DNA of 64,000 bases from NCBI RefSeq assembly GCF_014195485.1, contig NZ_JACIBU010000001.1, positions 3,348,001-3,412,000 of the forward strand, read 5' to 3'. The notes under the pieces are model-generated. The model had not been told where the DNA came from, searched no databases, and worked only from the letters and a program-made list of their open reading frames with translations. Made by a program: the position numbers and the translations under genes. This DNA comes from Modestobacter versicolor (GTDB lineage Bacteria > Actinomycetota > Actinomycetes > Mycobacteriales > Geodermatophilaceae). Below are positions 34,487 through 42,348 of the stretch, one piece after another (position 1 is the stretch's first letter; each line of letters begins with the position of its first letter).

Positions 34487-34522
34487 CCGCACGTCCACCG
34501 GCGCGACCAGGGAGGGGAGCAC

Positions 34523-34669
34523 GTGACCGTCGTCGACTGCCGCCGACCGCTCCCCGCCCTGGCCTCCCTCCAGCTCTCCCGTCCCTGGTACCTGCGCGGC
34601 CCGGCGGCCTGGCACCCGCGAACCGGGCGGCCGGCGGCCGCCGCCCCGACCGGGGCCCGAGCGGTCTGA
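34523..34669 (+). CDS. Unrecognised 48-residue ORF in the mycofactocin locus
   Basis: GTG 34523 is preceded by the strong site GGGAGGGGAG. The frame reads VTVVDCRRPLPALASLQLSR, then PWYLRGPAAWHPRTGRPAAA and a short tail, ending TGA. It is basic, with one Cys near the N-terminus and no membrane segment. It lies where mftD is normally found (37 bp after mftC, 65 bp before the first SDR) but shows no similarity to MftD that I can see. It could be a genuine accessory peptide or a chance frame. Confidence 0.4.
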   Translation: MTVVDCRRPLPALASLQLSRPWYLRGPAAWHPRTGRPAAAAPTGARAV

Positions 34670-34733
34670 CCCCCGGGGTCCGACCGCGTCCAGGTACGTC
34701 CACAGCGGGGGACCACAGGAGAGGAACAGCACC

Positions 34734-35570
34734 ATGGGCAAGCTCGAGGGCAAGGTCGCCTTCATCACCGGTGCGGCGCGCGGTCAGGGCCGCAGCCACG
34801 CCGTCCGGCTGGCGCAGGAGGGCGCCGACGTCATCGCCGTCGACCTGCTCGACCAGGTCGGGTCGGTGGGGTACCCGCTGGCCACGCAGGAGGACATGGA
34901 CGAGACCGTCCGGCTGGTCGAGGCGCTCGACCGGCGGATCGTCGCCAGCAGGGCCGACGTCCGGGACACCGCCGCGCTGAAGGCCGCCGTCGACGAGGGG
35001 GTCGCCCAGCTGGGTCGGCTCGACATCGTGCTGGCCAACGCCGGCATCGCCAGCTTCGCCCCGGTCGAGGACCTCACCGACGAGCTGTGGGACGACATGA
35101 TCGCCATCAACCTCACCGGCGTGTTCAAGACGGTGCGGGCCGCCGTCCCGCACCTGCGGGCCGGTGGCAACGGCGGGGCGATCGTGATCACCAGCTCCAC
35201 CGCCGGCATCAAGGGCATGGCCAACCTGGCCCACTACGTCGCCGCGAAGCACGGCGTCGTCGGGCTGATGAAGACGCTGGCCAACGAACTGGCGCCGGAC
35301 ATGATCCGGGTGAACACGGTGCACCCGACGTCGGTGGACACGATGATGATCCACAACGACCAGACCTACGGGGTCTTCCGGCCGGACAAGCCGGCCTCGG
35401 AGATCACCCGCGAGGACGTCGGCGAGGCCTTCCAGGGGCTGAACGCGCTGCCGGTCCAGTGGGTCGACCCGGTCGACATCAGCAACGCGATCCTGTTCCT
35501 GGTCAGCGACGACGGCCGGTACGTCACCGGCGTGCAGCTGCCCGTCGACGCGGGCTCGGTGATCAAGTGA
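34734..35570 (+). CDS. Mycofactocin-coupled SDR family oxidoreductase 1
   Basis: A 278-residue short-chain dehydrogenase. NAD site TGAARGQGRSHAVRLAQEGAD, the NAG motif LANAGI, and the catalytic Ser with YVAAK (YxxxK) are present. The long insert after the second strand (GYPLATQEDMDETVRLVEALDRR) is the hallmark of the mycofactocin-coupled SDR subfamily, in which NAD is buried and re-oxidised by mycofactocin rather than exchanged. ATG with GGAGAGG ahead. The stop overlaps the start of a close paralogue (TGATG). Confidence 0.93.
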   Translation: MGKLEGKVAFITGAARGQGRSHAVRLAQEGADVIAVDLLDQVGSVGYPLATQEDMDETVRLVEALDRRIVASRADVRDTAALKAAVDEGVAQLGRLDIVLANAGIASFAPVEDLTDELWDDMIAINLTGVFKTVRAAVPHLRAGGNGGAIVITSSTAGIKGMANLAHYVAAKHGVVGLMKTLANELAPDMIRVNTVHPTSVDTMMIHNDQTYGVFRPDKPASEITREDVGEAFQGLNALPVQWVDPVDISNAILFLVSDDGRYVTGVQLPVDAGSVIK

Positions 35571-36406
35571 TGGCCGGTCGCGTCGAGGGCAAGGTCGCGT
35601 TCATCACCGGTGCCGCCCGCAGCCAGGGCCGCAGCCACGCGCTGCGGCTGGCCCAGGAGGGCGCGGACATCATCGCCGTCGACATCGCCGGCCCGGTGGA
35701 GTCGATCCAGATGTACCCGCCGGCCACCGACGAGGACCTCGCGGAGACGGTGCGCCAGGTCGAGGCGCTGGACCGGCGGATCGTCGCCACGAAGGCCGAC
35801 GTCCGGGACACCGCGGCGCTCCGGGCGGCGGTGGACGACGGCGTCGCCCAGCTCGGCCGGCTGGACATCGTGCTGGCCAACGCCGGGGTCTTCGAGATCC
35901 AGCCGGCGCTGGAGGTCACCGACGACGCGTGGCGCGAGATGATCGACATCAACCTCACCGGCGTCTGGAACACCTGCAAGGTGGCCCTGCCACACCTGAT
36001 CGAGGGCGGCCGGGGCGGGGCGATCGTGCTCACCAGCTCCACGGCGGGCCTCAAGGGGACGCCGAACACGATCCACTACACCGCCGCCAAGCACGGCGTC
36101 GTCGGGATCATGCGGACGCTGGCCAACGAGTTCGCCGCGCACTCGATCAGGGTCAACTCGGTGCACCCGACCGGGGTGGACACCGTGATGATCCAGAACG
36201 AGAAGACCTGGGGGCTGTTCGCGCCGGACGACCCGGCGCCCAGCCGGGAGAAGGCGGAGCCCATCTTCCAGTCGACGAACGCGCTGCCCGTGCCGTGGGT
36301 GGAGCCGGTCGACATCTCCAACGCGATCCTGTTCCTGGTCTCCGACGAGGCCCGCTACATCACCGGCGTGACCCTCCCGGTCGACGCCGGCTACACCGTC
36401 AAGTAG
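35570..36406 (+). CDS. Mycofactocin-coupled SDR family oxidoreductase 2
   Basis: A 278-residue tandem paralogue of the preceding SDR, identical in length, with TGAARSQGRSHALRLAQEG, LANAGV and YTAAK. The subfamily insert differs (IQMYPPATDEDLAETVRQVEALDRR), as does the substrate-side loop (IQNEKTWGLFAPDDPAPSRE), so the two probably oxidise different alcohols. ATG overlaps the first SDR's stop. A hairpin follows 5 bp after its stop. Confidence 0.93.
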   Translation: MAGRVEGKVAFITGAARSQGRSHALRLAQEGADIIAVDIAGPVESIQMYPPATDEDLAETVRQVEALDRRIVATKADVRDTAALRAAVDDGVAQLGRLDIVLANAGVFEIQPALEVTDDAWREMIDINLTGVWNTCKVALPHLIEGGRGGAIVLTSSTAGLKGTPNTIHYTAAKHGVVGIMRTLANEFAAHSIRVNSVHPTGVDTVMIQNEKTWGLFAPDDPAPSREKAEPIFQSTNALPVPWVEPVDISNAILFLVSDEARYITGVTLPVDAGYTVK

Positions 36407-36411
36407 GCCGA

Positions 36412-36443
36412 GGCGCCCGGTGCCGGCTCCGGCACCGGGCGCC
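36412..36443. terminator. Hairpin after the tandem SDR genes
   Basis: GGCGCCCGGTGCCG, loop GCTC, CGGCACCGGGCGCC: a perfect 14-bp stem starting 5 bp after the SDR stop. It includes the GTG at 36420 that opens the MoxR frame, which casts doubt on that codon as the true start. Confidence 0.6.
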
Positions 36444-37454
36444 CCGATCGAGGAGTGCGCCATCAGCCAGGACGACGTCCGCGACAGCGACCCGCTGGTC
36501 ACCGGCAGCCGGGTCACCGGCGACGACGGGGCCTCCGTGCGCGCCGTCCGCGGCCGGGTGGCCCGCCACCTGGTGGGCCGGGCCCGCGAGCTGGACCTGC
36601 TGCTGGCCGCGGTCGCCGCCGGCCGCGACGTCCTGCTCGAGGGGCCGCCGGGCACCTCGAAGTCGACCCTGCTGCGCTCGATCACCGCCGAGTGGGGCAT
36701 CCCGCTGGTGTTCGTCGAGGGCAACGCCGACCTCACCCCCACCCGGCTGGTCGGTCACCACGACCCGGCCCGGGTGCTGCGCGAGGACTACTCGCCGGGC
36801 AACTTCGTCCCCGGTCCGCTGGTCGAGGCGATGCGCACCGGCGGCTTCCTCTACGTCGAGGAGTTCAACCGCGCGCCCGAGGACACCCTGAACACCCTGC
36901 TCACCGCGATGGCCGAGCGCCGGATGGCCATCCCCCGGGTCGGTGTGGTCGAGGCGCTGCCCAGCTTCCGGGTGATCGCCTCGATGAACCCCTACGACAA
37001 CGTCGGCACCACCCGGCTGTCGACCTCGGTGCACGACCGGCTGTGCCGGCTGGCCATCGGCTACCAGGACGCCGAGGCCGAACGCGGCATCGTCGGCCGG
37101 CGCACCGGCGTGGAGTCACCGCGGCTGGTCGCCGACGCGGTGGCCCTCACCCGGGCCACCCGGGAGCGGGACGACGTCCGGCAGGGCAGCAGCGTCCGCG
37201 GTGCGATCGACACCGCCCTGGTGGCCGCCCAGCTGGCCGCCATGCGCGGGGTGCCGCTGCCCGACGAGCCGTCGGTCGCCCCGCCGCGCGGGCTGCCGGA
37301 GGAGTACACCGACGTCGTCCTGGACGCCGTCCTGCTGGCGCTGTCCGGCCGGATCTTCCTGGACGAGACGCTCGAGTCCACCCCCGAGGCGGTCCTCCGG
37401 CAGATCTGGGAGGACCACTTCCTGCTCCAGCCGGCGGCGGCCGAGCCGGGTTGA
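36420..37454 (+). CDS. MoxR-type AAA+ ATPase of the mycofactocin locus
   Basis: Up to 344 residues. Walker A is LEGPPGTSKSTLLRSI (serine before the Lys instead of glycine), Walker B FLYVEEFNRAPEDTLNTLL, sensor 1 VIASMNPYDNVGTTRLS. VEGNADLTPTRLVGHHD is shared with the MoxR at 21464. The nominal GTG at 36420 lies inside a terminator-like hairpin. The best SD, GAGGAG at 36450-36455, is followed 6 nt later by an in-frame ATC, so either a rare ATC start or a later one (GTG near 36537) is used. It pairs with the VWA gene 51 bp downstream. Confidence 0.85.
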   Translation: MPAPAPGAPIEECAISQDDVRDSDPLVTGSRVTGDDGASVRAVRGRVARHLVGRARELDLLLAAVAAGRDVLLEGPPGTSKSTLLRSITAEWGIPLVFVEGNADLTPTRLVGHHDPARVLREDYSPGNFVPGPLVEAMRTGGFLYVEEFNRAPEDTLNTLLTAMAERRMAIPRVGVVEALPSFRVIASMNPYDNVGTTRLSTSVHDRLCRLAIGYQDAEAERGIVGRRTGVESPRLVADAVALTRATRERDDVRQGSSVRGAIDTALVAAQLAAMRGVPLPDEPSVAPPRGLPEEYTDVVLDAVLLALSGRIFLDETLESTPEAVLRQIWEDHFLLQPAAAEPG

Positions 37455-37505
37455 AGAGCCGTCGAGGCGGACTCGCCGGTCACCCGGCGGGACCGCCCGG
37501 GCGCC

Positions 37506-38447
37506 GTGCGGGGCATGCGCCCGCTGCGCCGCCGGCCCAAGCAGCTCACCGAGCAGCCGTCGCTCTACGAGCCCGCGCGCGGCGGGGGTGGGCTGGCGCT
37601 CTCCTCCGGTGACCGGCGGCGCGCCCGCGCGGCGGCGACCCGGGCCGGCGGCACGGCGTCCGGCACCACGGACGAGCCGGCCGACCTCGTCCCGCTGGCC
37701 GACCTCGCCACTGGGAGCGCGGCCGACCAGCTCACCCGGGCCCGCGCCCGGCAGATCGCCCGCCGGCTGGCGGTGCCGCGTCCGCAGCGCGACCGGCGGT
37801 CGCGGCGCGGGGCCGGTGAGCTGACCAGCACGCCGTGGAGCGGCGGGTCCGACGAGCTCGACCTGGAGCGGACCCTGGAGGCGATCGCCGGGGAGCCGTA
37901 CCCTCAGGCGACCGACGTCGTCGTGCGCGAGCGGGTCCGGCAGCGGCGATCGGTGGTGCTGGTCGTCGACGTGTCCGGGTCGATGCGCGGTGAGCGGGTG
38001 CGCACCGCGGCCGCCACGGTCGGCGCGCTGGCCGGGGAGCTGGCCCGCGACCGGCTGGCCGTCGTCGCCTTCTGGTCCGACGCCGCCGTCCTGGTGCGGA
38101 TGGGCGAGCAGGTGGCGCCGCTGGCCGTGCTGGACCTGCTGCTCCGGGTGCCCACCCAGGGGCTGACCAACGTGACCTTCGCCCTGGAGACGGCGGCGCG
38201 GCAGCTGGCCGGCGTCCCGGCCCGGGACGCCCGGGTGCTGCTGCTGTCCGACTGCGTGCACAACGCCGGGCCCGACCCGCGGCTGACCGCGGCCCGGTTG
38301 CCCCGGCTGGACGTGCTGCTGGACACCTCCGGCGAGGACGACGTCGAGCTCGGCCGCGACCTGGCCCGGGCCGGCCGCGGGCGGCTGCGGCTGGTGCGCG
38401 ACCACCGCGACGTGGCGGCCGCGCTCAGCGCCGTCTTCGCCGGCTGA
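37506..38447 (+). CDS. VWA domain-containing protein of the mycofactocin locus
   Basis: A 313-residue protein with a basic N-terminal half (MRPLRRRPKQLTEQPSLYEP) and a C-terminal VWA domain with full MIDAS: VVLVVDVSGSMRGERVR, GLTNVTFALETAA and LLLSDCVHNAGPD. It is the predicted partner of the preceding MoxR ATPase. GTG 37506 and ATG 37515 are both possible starts. It lies between mycofactocin SDRs and mftE, so the pair likely matures or remodels mycofactocin-dependent dehydrogenases. Confidence 0.87.
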   Translation: MRGMRPLRRRPKQLTEQPSLYEPARGGGGLALSSGDRRRARAAATRAGGTASGTTDEPADLVPLADLATGSAADQLTRARARQIARRLAVPRPQRDRRSRRGAGELTSTPWSGGSDELDLERTLEAIAGEPYPQATDVVVRERVRQRRSVVLVVDVSGSMRGERVRTAAATVGALAGELARDRLAVVAFWSDAAVLVRMGEQVAPLAVLDLLLRVPTQGLTNVTFALETAARQLAGVPARDARVLLLSDCVHNAGPDPRLTAARLPRLDVLLDTSGEDDVELGRDLARAGRGRLRLVRDHRDVAAALSAVFAG

Positions 38448-38535
38448 GGGTCAGCGCAGGTCGACCTCCTCGTTCTCGCTGCCGTCGTGGGCCGTGCACC
38501 GGCGGGCGGCACCCCGTCTGGCAGGGTCCCCGGGC

Positions 38536-39231
38536 GTGAGGTTGACCGACGCCACCTGGCCCGAGCTCGAGGGACGGGCGCCGCTGGTCGTCGTCCCGCT
38601 CGGCTCTGTCGAGCAGCACGGCCGGCACCTGCCGCTGACCACCGACACGGTGGTCGCCCAGGTGGTCGCCGAGGACGCCGTCGGCCGGCTGGACGGCGCG
38701 GTGCTCGCCCCGGCCCTGGCGTACGGCGCCAGCGGTGAGCACGAGGACTTCCCCGGCACCATCTCGATCGGCACCGAGGCGCTGACCGCGCTGCTGGTGG
38801 AGTACGGGCGGTCGGTCGGCCGCTGGGCCGGCCGGCTGCTGGTGGTCAACGGGCACGGCGGCAACATCGAGGCGCTGCGCACCGCGGTGCCCCGGCTGCG
38901 CGCCGAGGGGCGGGACGTCGCCTGGTTCCCGTGCGGGGTGCCGGGCGCCGACGCGCACGCCGGGCGCACCGAGACGTCGATGGTGTTGCACGTGGAACCA
39001 GCAGCCGTGCGCGAGGCGCTGGCGGCGGCCGGCGACACGACCCCGATCGGCCAGCTGCTGCCTCGCCTGCGGGCCGAGGGGGTGCGGGCGGTCAGCCCGG
39101 ACGGCGTCCTCGGCGACCCGGCCGGCGCCTCCGCGGCGGAGGGGGCGGCCCTGCTGGCCGACCTCGGTGCCCGGCTGGTCGCCGCGGCCGGGGCCTGGGA
39201 CGTCGACGCCGCCGGGCGGTTGCTGCCCTGA
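38536..39231 (+). CDS. mftE: Mycofactocin peptidase MftE (creatininase family)
   Basis: A 231-residue creatininase-family metallopeptidase. Metal-site segments: VVVPLGSVEQHGRHLPLTTDT, GASGEHEDFPGTISIG, LLVVNGHGGNIEAL and, later, DAHAGRTETSMVLHVEP. MftE cleaves the modified MftA between Gly and Val, releasing the crosslinked VY dipeptide (AHDP). The GTG start lies 88 bp after the VWA stop without a good SD. It contains a parS-like motif at 38984-38999. Confidence 0.95.
   Translation: MRLTDATWPELEGRAPLVVVPLGSVEQHGRHLPLTTDTVVAQVVAEDAVGRLDGAVLAPALAYGASGEHEDFPGTISIGTEALTALLVEYGRSVGRWAGRLLVVNGHGGNIEALRTAVPRLRAEGRDVAWFPCGVPGADAHAGRTETSMVLHVEPAAVREALAAAGDTTPIGQLLPRLRAEGVRAVSPDGVLGDPAGASAAEGAALLADLGARLVAAAGAWDVDAAGRLLP
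38984..38999. other. parS-like motif inside mftE
   Basis: TGTTGCACGTGGAACC matches 14 of 16 positions of TGTTNCACGTGAAACA. It encodes part of MLHVEP in MftE, so codon constraint could also explain it. A weaker match is at 5694-5709. Confidence 0.3.
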
Positions 39232-39240
39232 GGCAGCCCG

Positions 39241-39255
39241 CCCGGCGGCGCCGGG
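39241..39255. terminator. Small hairpin between mftE and the convergent binding protein gene
   Basis: CCCGGCG-G-CGCCGGG is a perfect 7-bp dyad 9 bp after the mftE stop, between convergent genes. Other GC-rich pairings follow within 30 bp. Modest evidence for a terminator. Confidence 0.4.
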
Positions 39256-39288
39256 TGGTGCGTCGGCCGGGCGTGCCGGCCGGGGAGG

Positions 39289-40293
39289 TCAGCCGAGCGC
39301 GTCGGCGAACAGCGGGACGGCGTTCTCCAGGGCGTACTGGATGCCCTGCGGGGTGCCGATCGAGAACGCGCTGACCAGGGTCTCGTCCTCCAGCACGATC
39401 CCGTGGCCGGCCTGCACCGAGGGGATCGCCTGCCACAGCGGGTTGCTGGTGATCTCGCTGGCCTGGACGAAGATCGGGAAGGCGACCGTGAGGCCGGCGT
39501 CCAGCAGCGGCAGCTGCTCCTCGCTCACCGAGACGAAGAAGCTGTCGGTGGCCAGCTCCTGGATCGCGGGCTTCAGGGTGAAGCCGAGCTGCTCCATGAA
39601 GTCGACCCGGGCGTCACCGCGGACGTAGGCGCCGAAGCCCTCGGAGCTGTAGGCGGCCACGGCCACCTCGGTGCCCTCGAACGCCGGGTTCGCCGCGGCG
39701 GCGTCGGCGAAGGCCTGGTCGATCTCGGCCTGCAGGTCGGCGGCCTCGTCGGCCTTGCCCAGCGCCTGGCCGATCATCTCCAGCTGCTGCGCCGACCCGG
39801 TCAGGTACGGGTCGGCACCCTCGGGCTGGGCGATGGTCGGCGCGATGGCGCTGAGGGTGTCGTAGCGCTCCTGGGTGGCCGGCGACTTGGTGTCCAGGAT
39901 CAGGTCGGGCTCCAGCGCGGCGATCGCCTCGTAGCTGGGCTCCAGGGTCTCGATGATCTCCGGCGCCTCGTCGTAGAGGCCCTCGGCCCACGGGCCGACG
40001 CCCTCGCCGCCGAAGGCGAGCCAGTCGCTGGCGCCGACCGGCTGGACGCCGAGGGCGAGCGCGGTCTCGGCGTCGCCCCAGCCGAGGGCGACCACCCGCA
40101 CGGGCTCCTCCTCGACGGTGACGTCGCCGAAGGCGGTGGGCACGGTGACCGGGAAGGCGTCCGACGAGGCGCCGGAGGCCTCCCCGCCGCCACCGCTGCC
40201 GGCGGCGTCGTCGTCGGCGTCGGAGCCGCAGCTGGTGATCACGAGCGCGGCCGCGAGGAGGGCGGCGCCGCGGAGGGCGGGACGGGTGCGCAT
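39289..40293 (-). CDS. Iron-siderophore ABC transporter substrate-binding lipoprotein 1
   Basis: A 334-residue FecB/FepB-type binding protein. The signal peptide ends in the lipobox VITSC (Cys at about residue 22), followed by an acidic Gly/Ser linker. TAFGDVTVEEEPVRVVALGWGDAETALALGVQPVG is the fold's first lobe and IAALEPDLILDTK the hinge region. It would bind a ferric siderophore outside the membrane. Second gene of a tandem pair (35 bp gap) under one IdeR-type box; neither permease nor ATPase genes are in the window. Confidence 0.92.
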   Translation of the reverse strand: MRTRPALRGAALLAAALVITSCGSDADDDAAGSGGGGEASGASSDAFPVTVPTAFGDVTVEEEPVRVVALGWGDAETALALGVQPVGASDWLAFGGEGVGPWAEGLYDEAPEIIETLEPSYEAIAALEPDLILDTKSPATQERYDTLSAIAPTIAQPEGADPYLTGSAQQLEMIGQALGKADEAADLQAEIDQAFADAAAANPAFEGTEVAVAAYSSEGFGAYVRGDARVDFMEQLGFTLKPAIQELATDSFFVSVSEEQLPLLDAGLTVAFPIFVQASEITSNPLWQAIPSVQAGHGIVLEDETLVSAFSIGTPQGIQYALENAVPLFADALG

Positions 40294-40328
40294 GGAGGAC
40301 TCCTGGTCGGTTCTGGTGGGGGAGGGGG

Positions 40329-41339
40329 TCAGGCGGCCGCGGAGAGCGCGGTCAGGTACTCGTCCAGGCCCCAGGTCATCGAGAGCACGGTGGGCGGGGA
40401 GACGGCGGCGATCAGCTCGTCGCCGACCAGCACCGCGTGGTGGCCGGTGGCGACCTGCGGCATCGTCTGCGCGTACGGCTGGGCGGCGAAGGCGTCCGCC
40501 TCCTCCTGCGTGGAGGCGTAGCTGAGCAGGACGTCGCTGGTCAGCCCAGCGACCTGCTCGTAGCTCAGCGTGTAGTAGAAGGTCGACTCCCCGGTGGACA
40601 GCTGCTCGACGCTCGGCGCCACCTCCAGGCCCAGGTCGGTCAGGAACTCGACGCGGGGGTCGGCGGCCTCGTAGACGTAGAAGGTGCCGGCGGTGTCCCA
40701 GACGGCGGCGACGGTCTTCCCCTGCAGCTCGGGGTGCTCGGCGGCGGCGTCGGCGATCGTCTGCTCGGTGTCGGCGACCAGCTCCGCGGCCTCCTGCTCC
40801 TTGCCCAGCGCCTGGCCGACGGTGGTGACGACGTCGCGCCACGGGGTGGTCCACGCCTCGCCCGGGTAGGCCACGACCGGGGCGATCTGCGACAGCGTCT
40901 CGTAGTCCTCGGCGGTGATGCCCGAGTAGTTGGCCAGGATCACGTCCGGGTCGGCGGCGGCGATCGCCTCGAAGGGCACCTCGTCGCCCTCGGGGAGGAC
41001 GGTCGGGGTCTCGACGCCCAGCTCGTCGAGCTCCTCGGCGATCCAGGGCAGCAGCCCCTCGTCGTCGCCGCCGTAGGCCTGGAACGGGATGGCGACCGGG
41101 ACGACGCCGAGCGCGAGCGCGGCGTCGGTGCTGCCGAAGCCCCAGGTGACGACCTTCTCCGGCTCCTGCTCGATGGTCGTCTCGCCGAAGGTGTGCTCGA
41201 TGGTCACCGGGAAGGCGTCGGACGAGCCGCCGGACGTCGCGGCGTCCGCGGTGTCCCCGTCGGGGTCCGAGCCGCAGCTGGTGATCACCAGCGCAGTGGC
41301 CAGCAGGGCGGCGCCACGCAGGGCAGGGCGGTACGGCAC
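40329..41339 (-). CDS. Iron-siderophore ABC transporter substrate-binding lipoprotein 2
   Basis: A 336-residue paralogue of the next gene, with the same signal peptide and lipobox (LVITSCGSD). First lobe: TFGETTIEQEPEKVVTWGFGSTDAALALG; hinge: IAAADPDVILANYSG. The GTG start at 41339 has GAGGAG. It is the promoter-proximal gene, with an IdeR/DtxR box at 41359-41377. The two proteins differ clearly in the ligand-facing loops (for example AYGGDDEGLLPW here), so they probably bind different siderophores. Confidence 0.92.
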   Translation of the reverse strand: MPYRPALRGAALLATALVITSCGSDPDGDTADAATSGGSSDAFPVTIEHTFGETTIEQEPEKVVTWGFGSTDAALALGVVPVAIPFQAYGGDDEGLLPWIAEELDELGVETPTVLPEGDEVPFEAIAAADPDVILANYSGITAEDYETLSQIAPVVAYPGEAWTTPWRDVVTTVGQALGKEQEAAELVADTEQTIADAAAEHPELQGKTVAAVWDTAGTFYVYEAADPRVEFLTDLGLEVAPSVEQLSTGESTFYYTLSYEQVAGLTSDVLLSYASTQEEADAFAAQPYAQTMPQVATGHHAVLVGDELIAAVSPPTVLSMTWGLDEYLTALSAAA

Positions 41340-41358
41340 GTCAGCACTCCTCGGTCGG

Positions 41359-41377
41359 TCAGGTGAGGCTCACCTAA
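41359..41377 (-). promoter_or_regulatory. IdeR/DtxR iron box
   Basis: TCAGGTGAGGCTCACCTAA matches 16 of 19 positions of the DtxR/IdeR consensus TTAGGTTAGGCTAACCTAA and contains the perfect dyad AGGTGAG-G-CTCACCT. It lies 20 bp upstream of the first binding-protein start, the usual place for iron-dependent repression. Confidence 0.85.
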
Positions 41378-41450
41378 CCATTGCGAGATCACGAAACGGT
41401 CACCGGGTCGGGCGACCGTGGTCACGCCGGTGGGCTCGGGAACAACGACG

Positions 41451-41477
41451 GCGTCGGTTTGTTGTCCGTACCGACGC
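41451..41477. promoter_or_regulatory. Inverted repeat upstream of rpmE2
   Basis: GCGTCGGT (41451-41458) and ACCGACGC (41470-41477) form a perfect 8-bp dyad around an AT-richer 11-nt loop, about 55 bp before the L31 start. It could be an operator or a leader hairpin. No Zur-type box is recognisable. Weak evidence. Confidence 0.35.
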
Positions 41478-41531
41478 GATCAGCCCGCCCCACTGGGGGT
41501 GGACGTCCCGCGCAGACCGAGAGGACCAGCC

Positions 41532-41786
41532 ATGCGCACCGGAATCCACCCCGAGTACCGCACCGTCGTGTTCCAGGACACCTCGACGGGCGAGACCTTC
41601 CGGACCCGTTCGACCGTCCAGACCAGCCGCACGATCGAGCTGGACGGCGAGACGCTGCCCGTGGTCCCGGTCGAGATCAGCGCCTCCTCGCACCCGTTCT
41701 GGACCGGCAACCAGCGCGTGCTCGACACCGCCGGCCGGGTGGAGAAGTTCAACCAGCGCTACGGCGCCCGGAACCGCACCCGCTGA
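41532..41786 (+). CDS. rpmE2: 50S ribosomal protein L31, type B (zinc-free)
   Basis: An 84-residue L31 of the C-minus type. It starts [20 protein letters not shown] and has [29 protein letters not shown], without the CxxC/CxxC zinc ligands of type A L31. Type B paralogues replace the zinc form when zinc is short and are usually under Zur control; no clear Zur box is seen here. ATG 41532 with GAGAGGA upstream. Its place next to an iron-uptake gene pair suggests a metal-limitation island. Confidence 0.95.
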   Translation: MRTGIHPEYRTVVFQDTSTGETFRTRSTVQTSRTIELDGETLPVVPVEISASSHPFWTGNQRVLDTAGRVEKFNQRYGARNRTR

Positions 41787-41852
41787 GCGCCCGCACCACC
41801 TGACCGCGCCGGTCGGTCCCCTCGGGGGCCGGCCGGCGTCGTCGTCCCCGGG

Positions 41853-42242
41853 TCAGGCCGGGCCGAGCAGGTCCCAGCGGTTGCCGGCCAGGTCGCGGAA
41901 GACGACGACCCGGCCGTAGGGCTCGGTCCGCGGCTCGGACACGAACTCCACGCCCGCCGCGACCATCCGGTCGTGGGTCGCGGCGAAGTCGTCGACCCGG
42001 AGGAAGAAGCCCACCCGGTCGGCCACCTGCTCCCCGACCACGTGCGCCTGGTGCAGGTCGGCGCGGGCCAGCAGCAGCCCGGTCTCCGCCCCGGGCGGCC
42101 GCACGACGACCCACCGCTCGGGCCGGCCGTCGTTGGTCGTGGACGGGGAGTCCTCGACCAGCTCGAAGCCGAGGACGTCGACGAAGAACCGGATCGCGGG
42201 GTCGTACTCGTCGACCACGAGGGTGACCAGCGGCAGGGGCAC
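41853..42242 (-). CDS. VOC family protein
   Basis: A 129-residue glyoxalase/bleomycin-resistance-fold protein: LVTLVVDEYDPAIRFFVDVLGFELVEDSP, GFFLRVDDFAATHDRM and YGRVVVFRDLAGNRWDLLGP are the canonical strands and helices with the terminal metal-ligand region. GTG 42242 is chosen because the family N-terminus begins there; the frame is open much further upstream through shadow sequence. Substrate unknown. Confidence 0.87.
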   Translation of the reverse strand: MPLPLVTLVVDEYDPAIRFFVDVLGFELVEDSPSTTNDGRPERWVVVRPPGAETGLLLARADLHQAHVVGEQVADRVGFFLRVDDFAATHDRMVAAGVEFVSEPRTEPYGRVVVFRDLAGNRWDLLGPA

Positions 42243-42348
42243 CCCGGCAGCCTGCCACCGTCCGGTCGGGCGCCGGCCCGGCGCACCACTAGGGTCCGGC
42301 ACCGGGAGCGGGGCTCGAGCACCCCGCCGGCGAGGACGGAGCACGGCG

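Noticed and set aside
41340-41531. Zur box or riboswitch upstream of the type B L31 gene
   Set aside because: No match to known Zur operators; the 8-bp dyad at 41451-41477 is too small to call a riboswitch.
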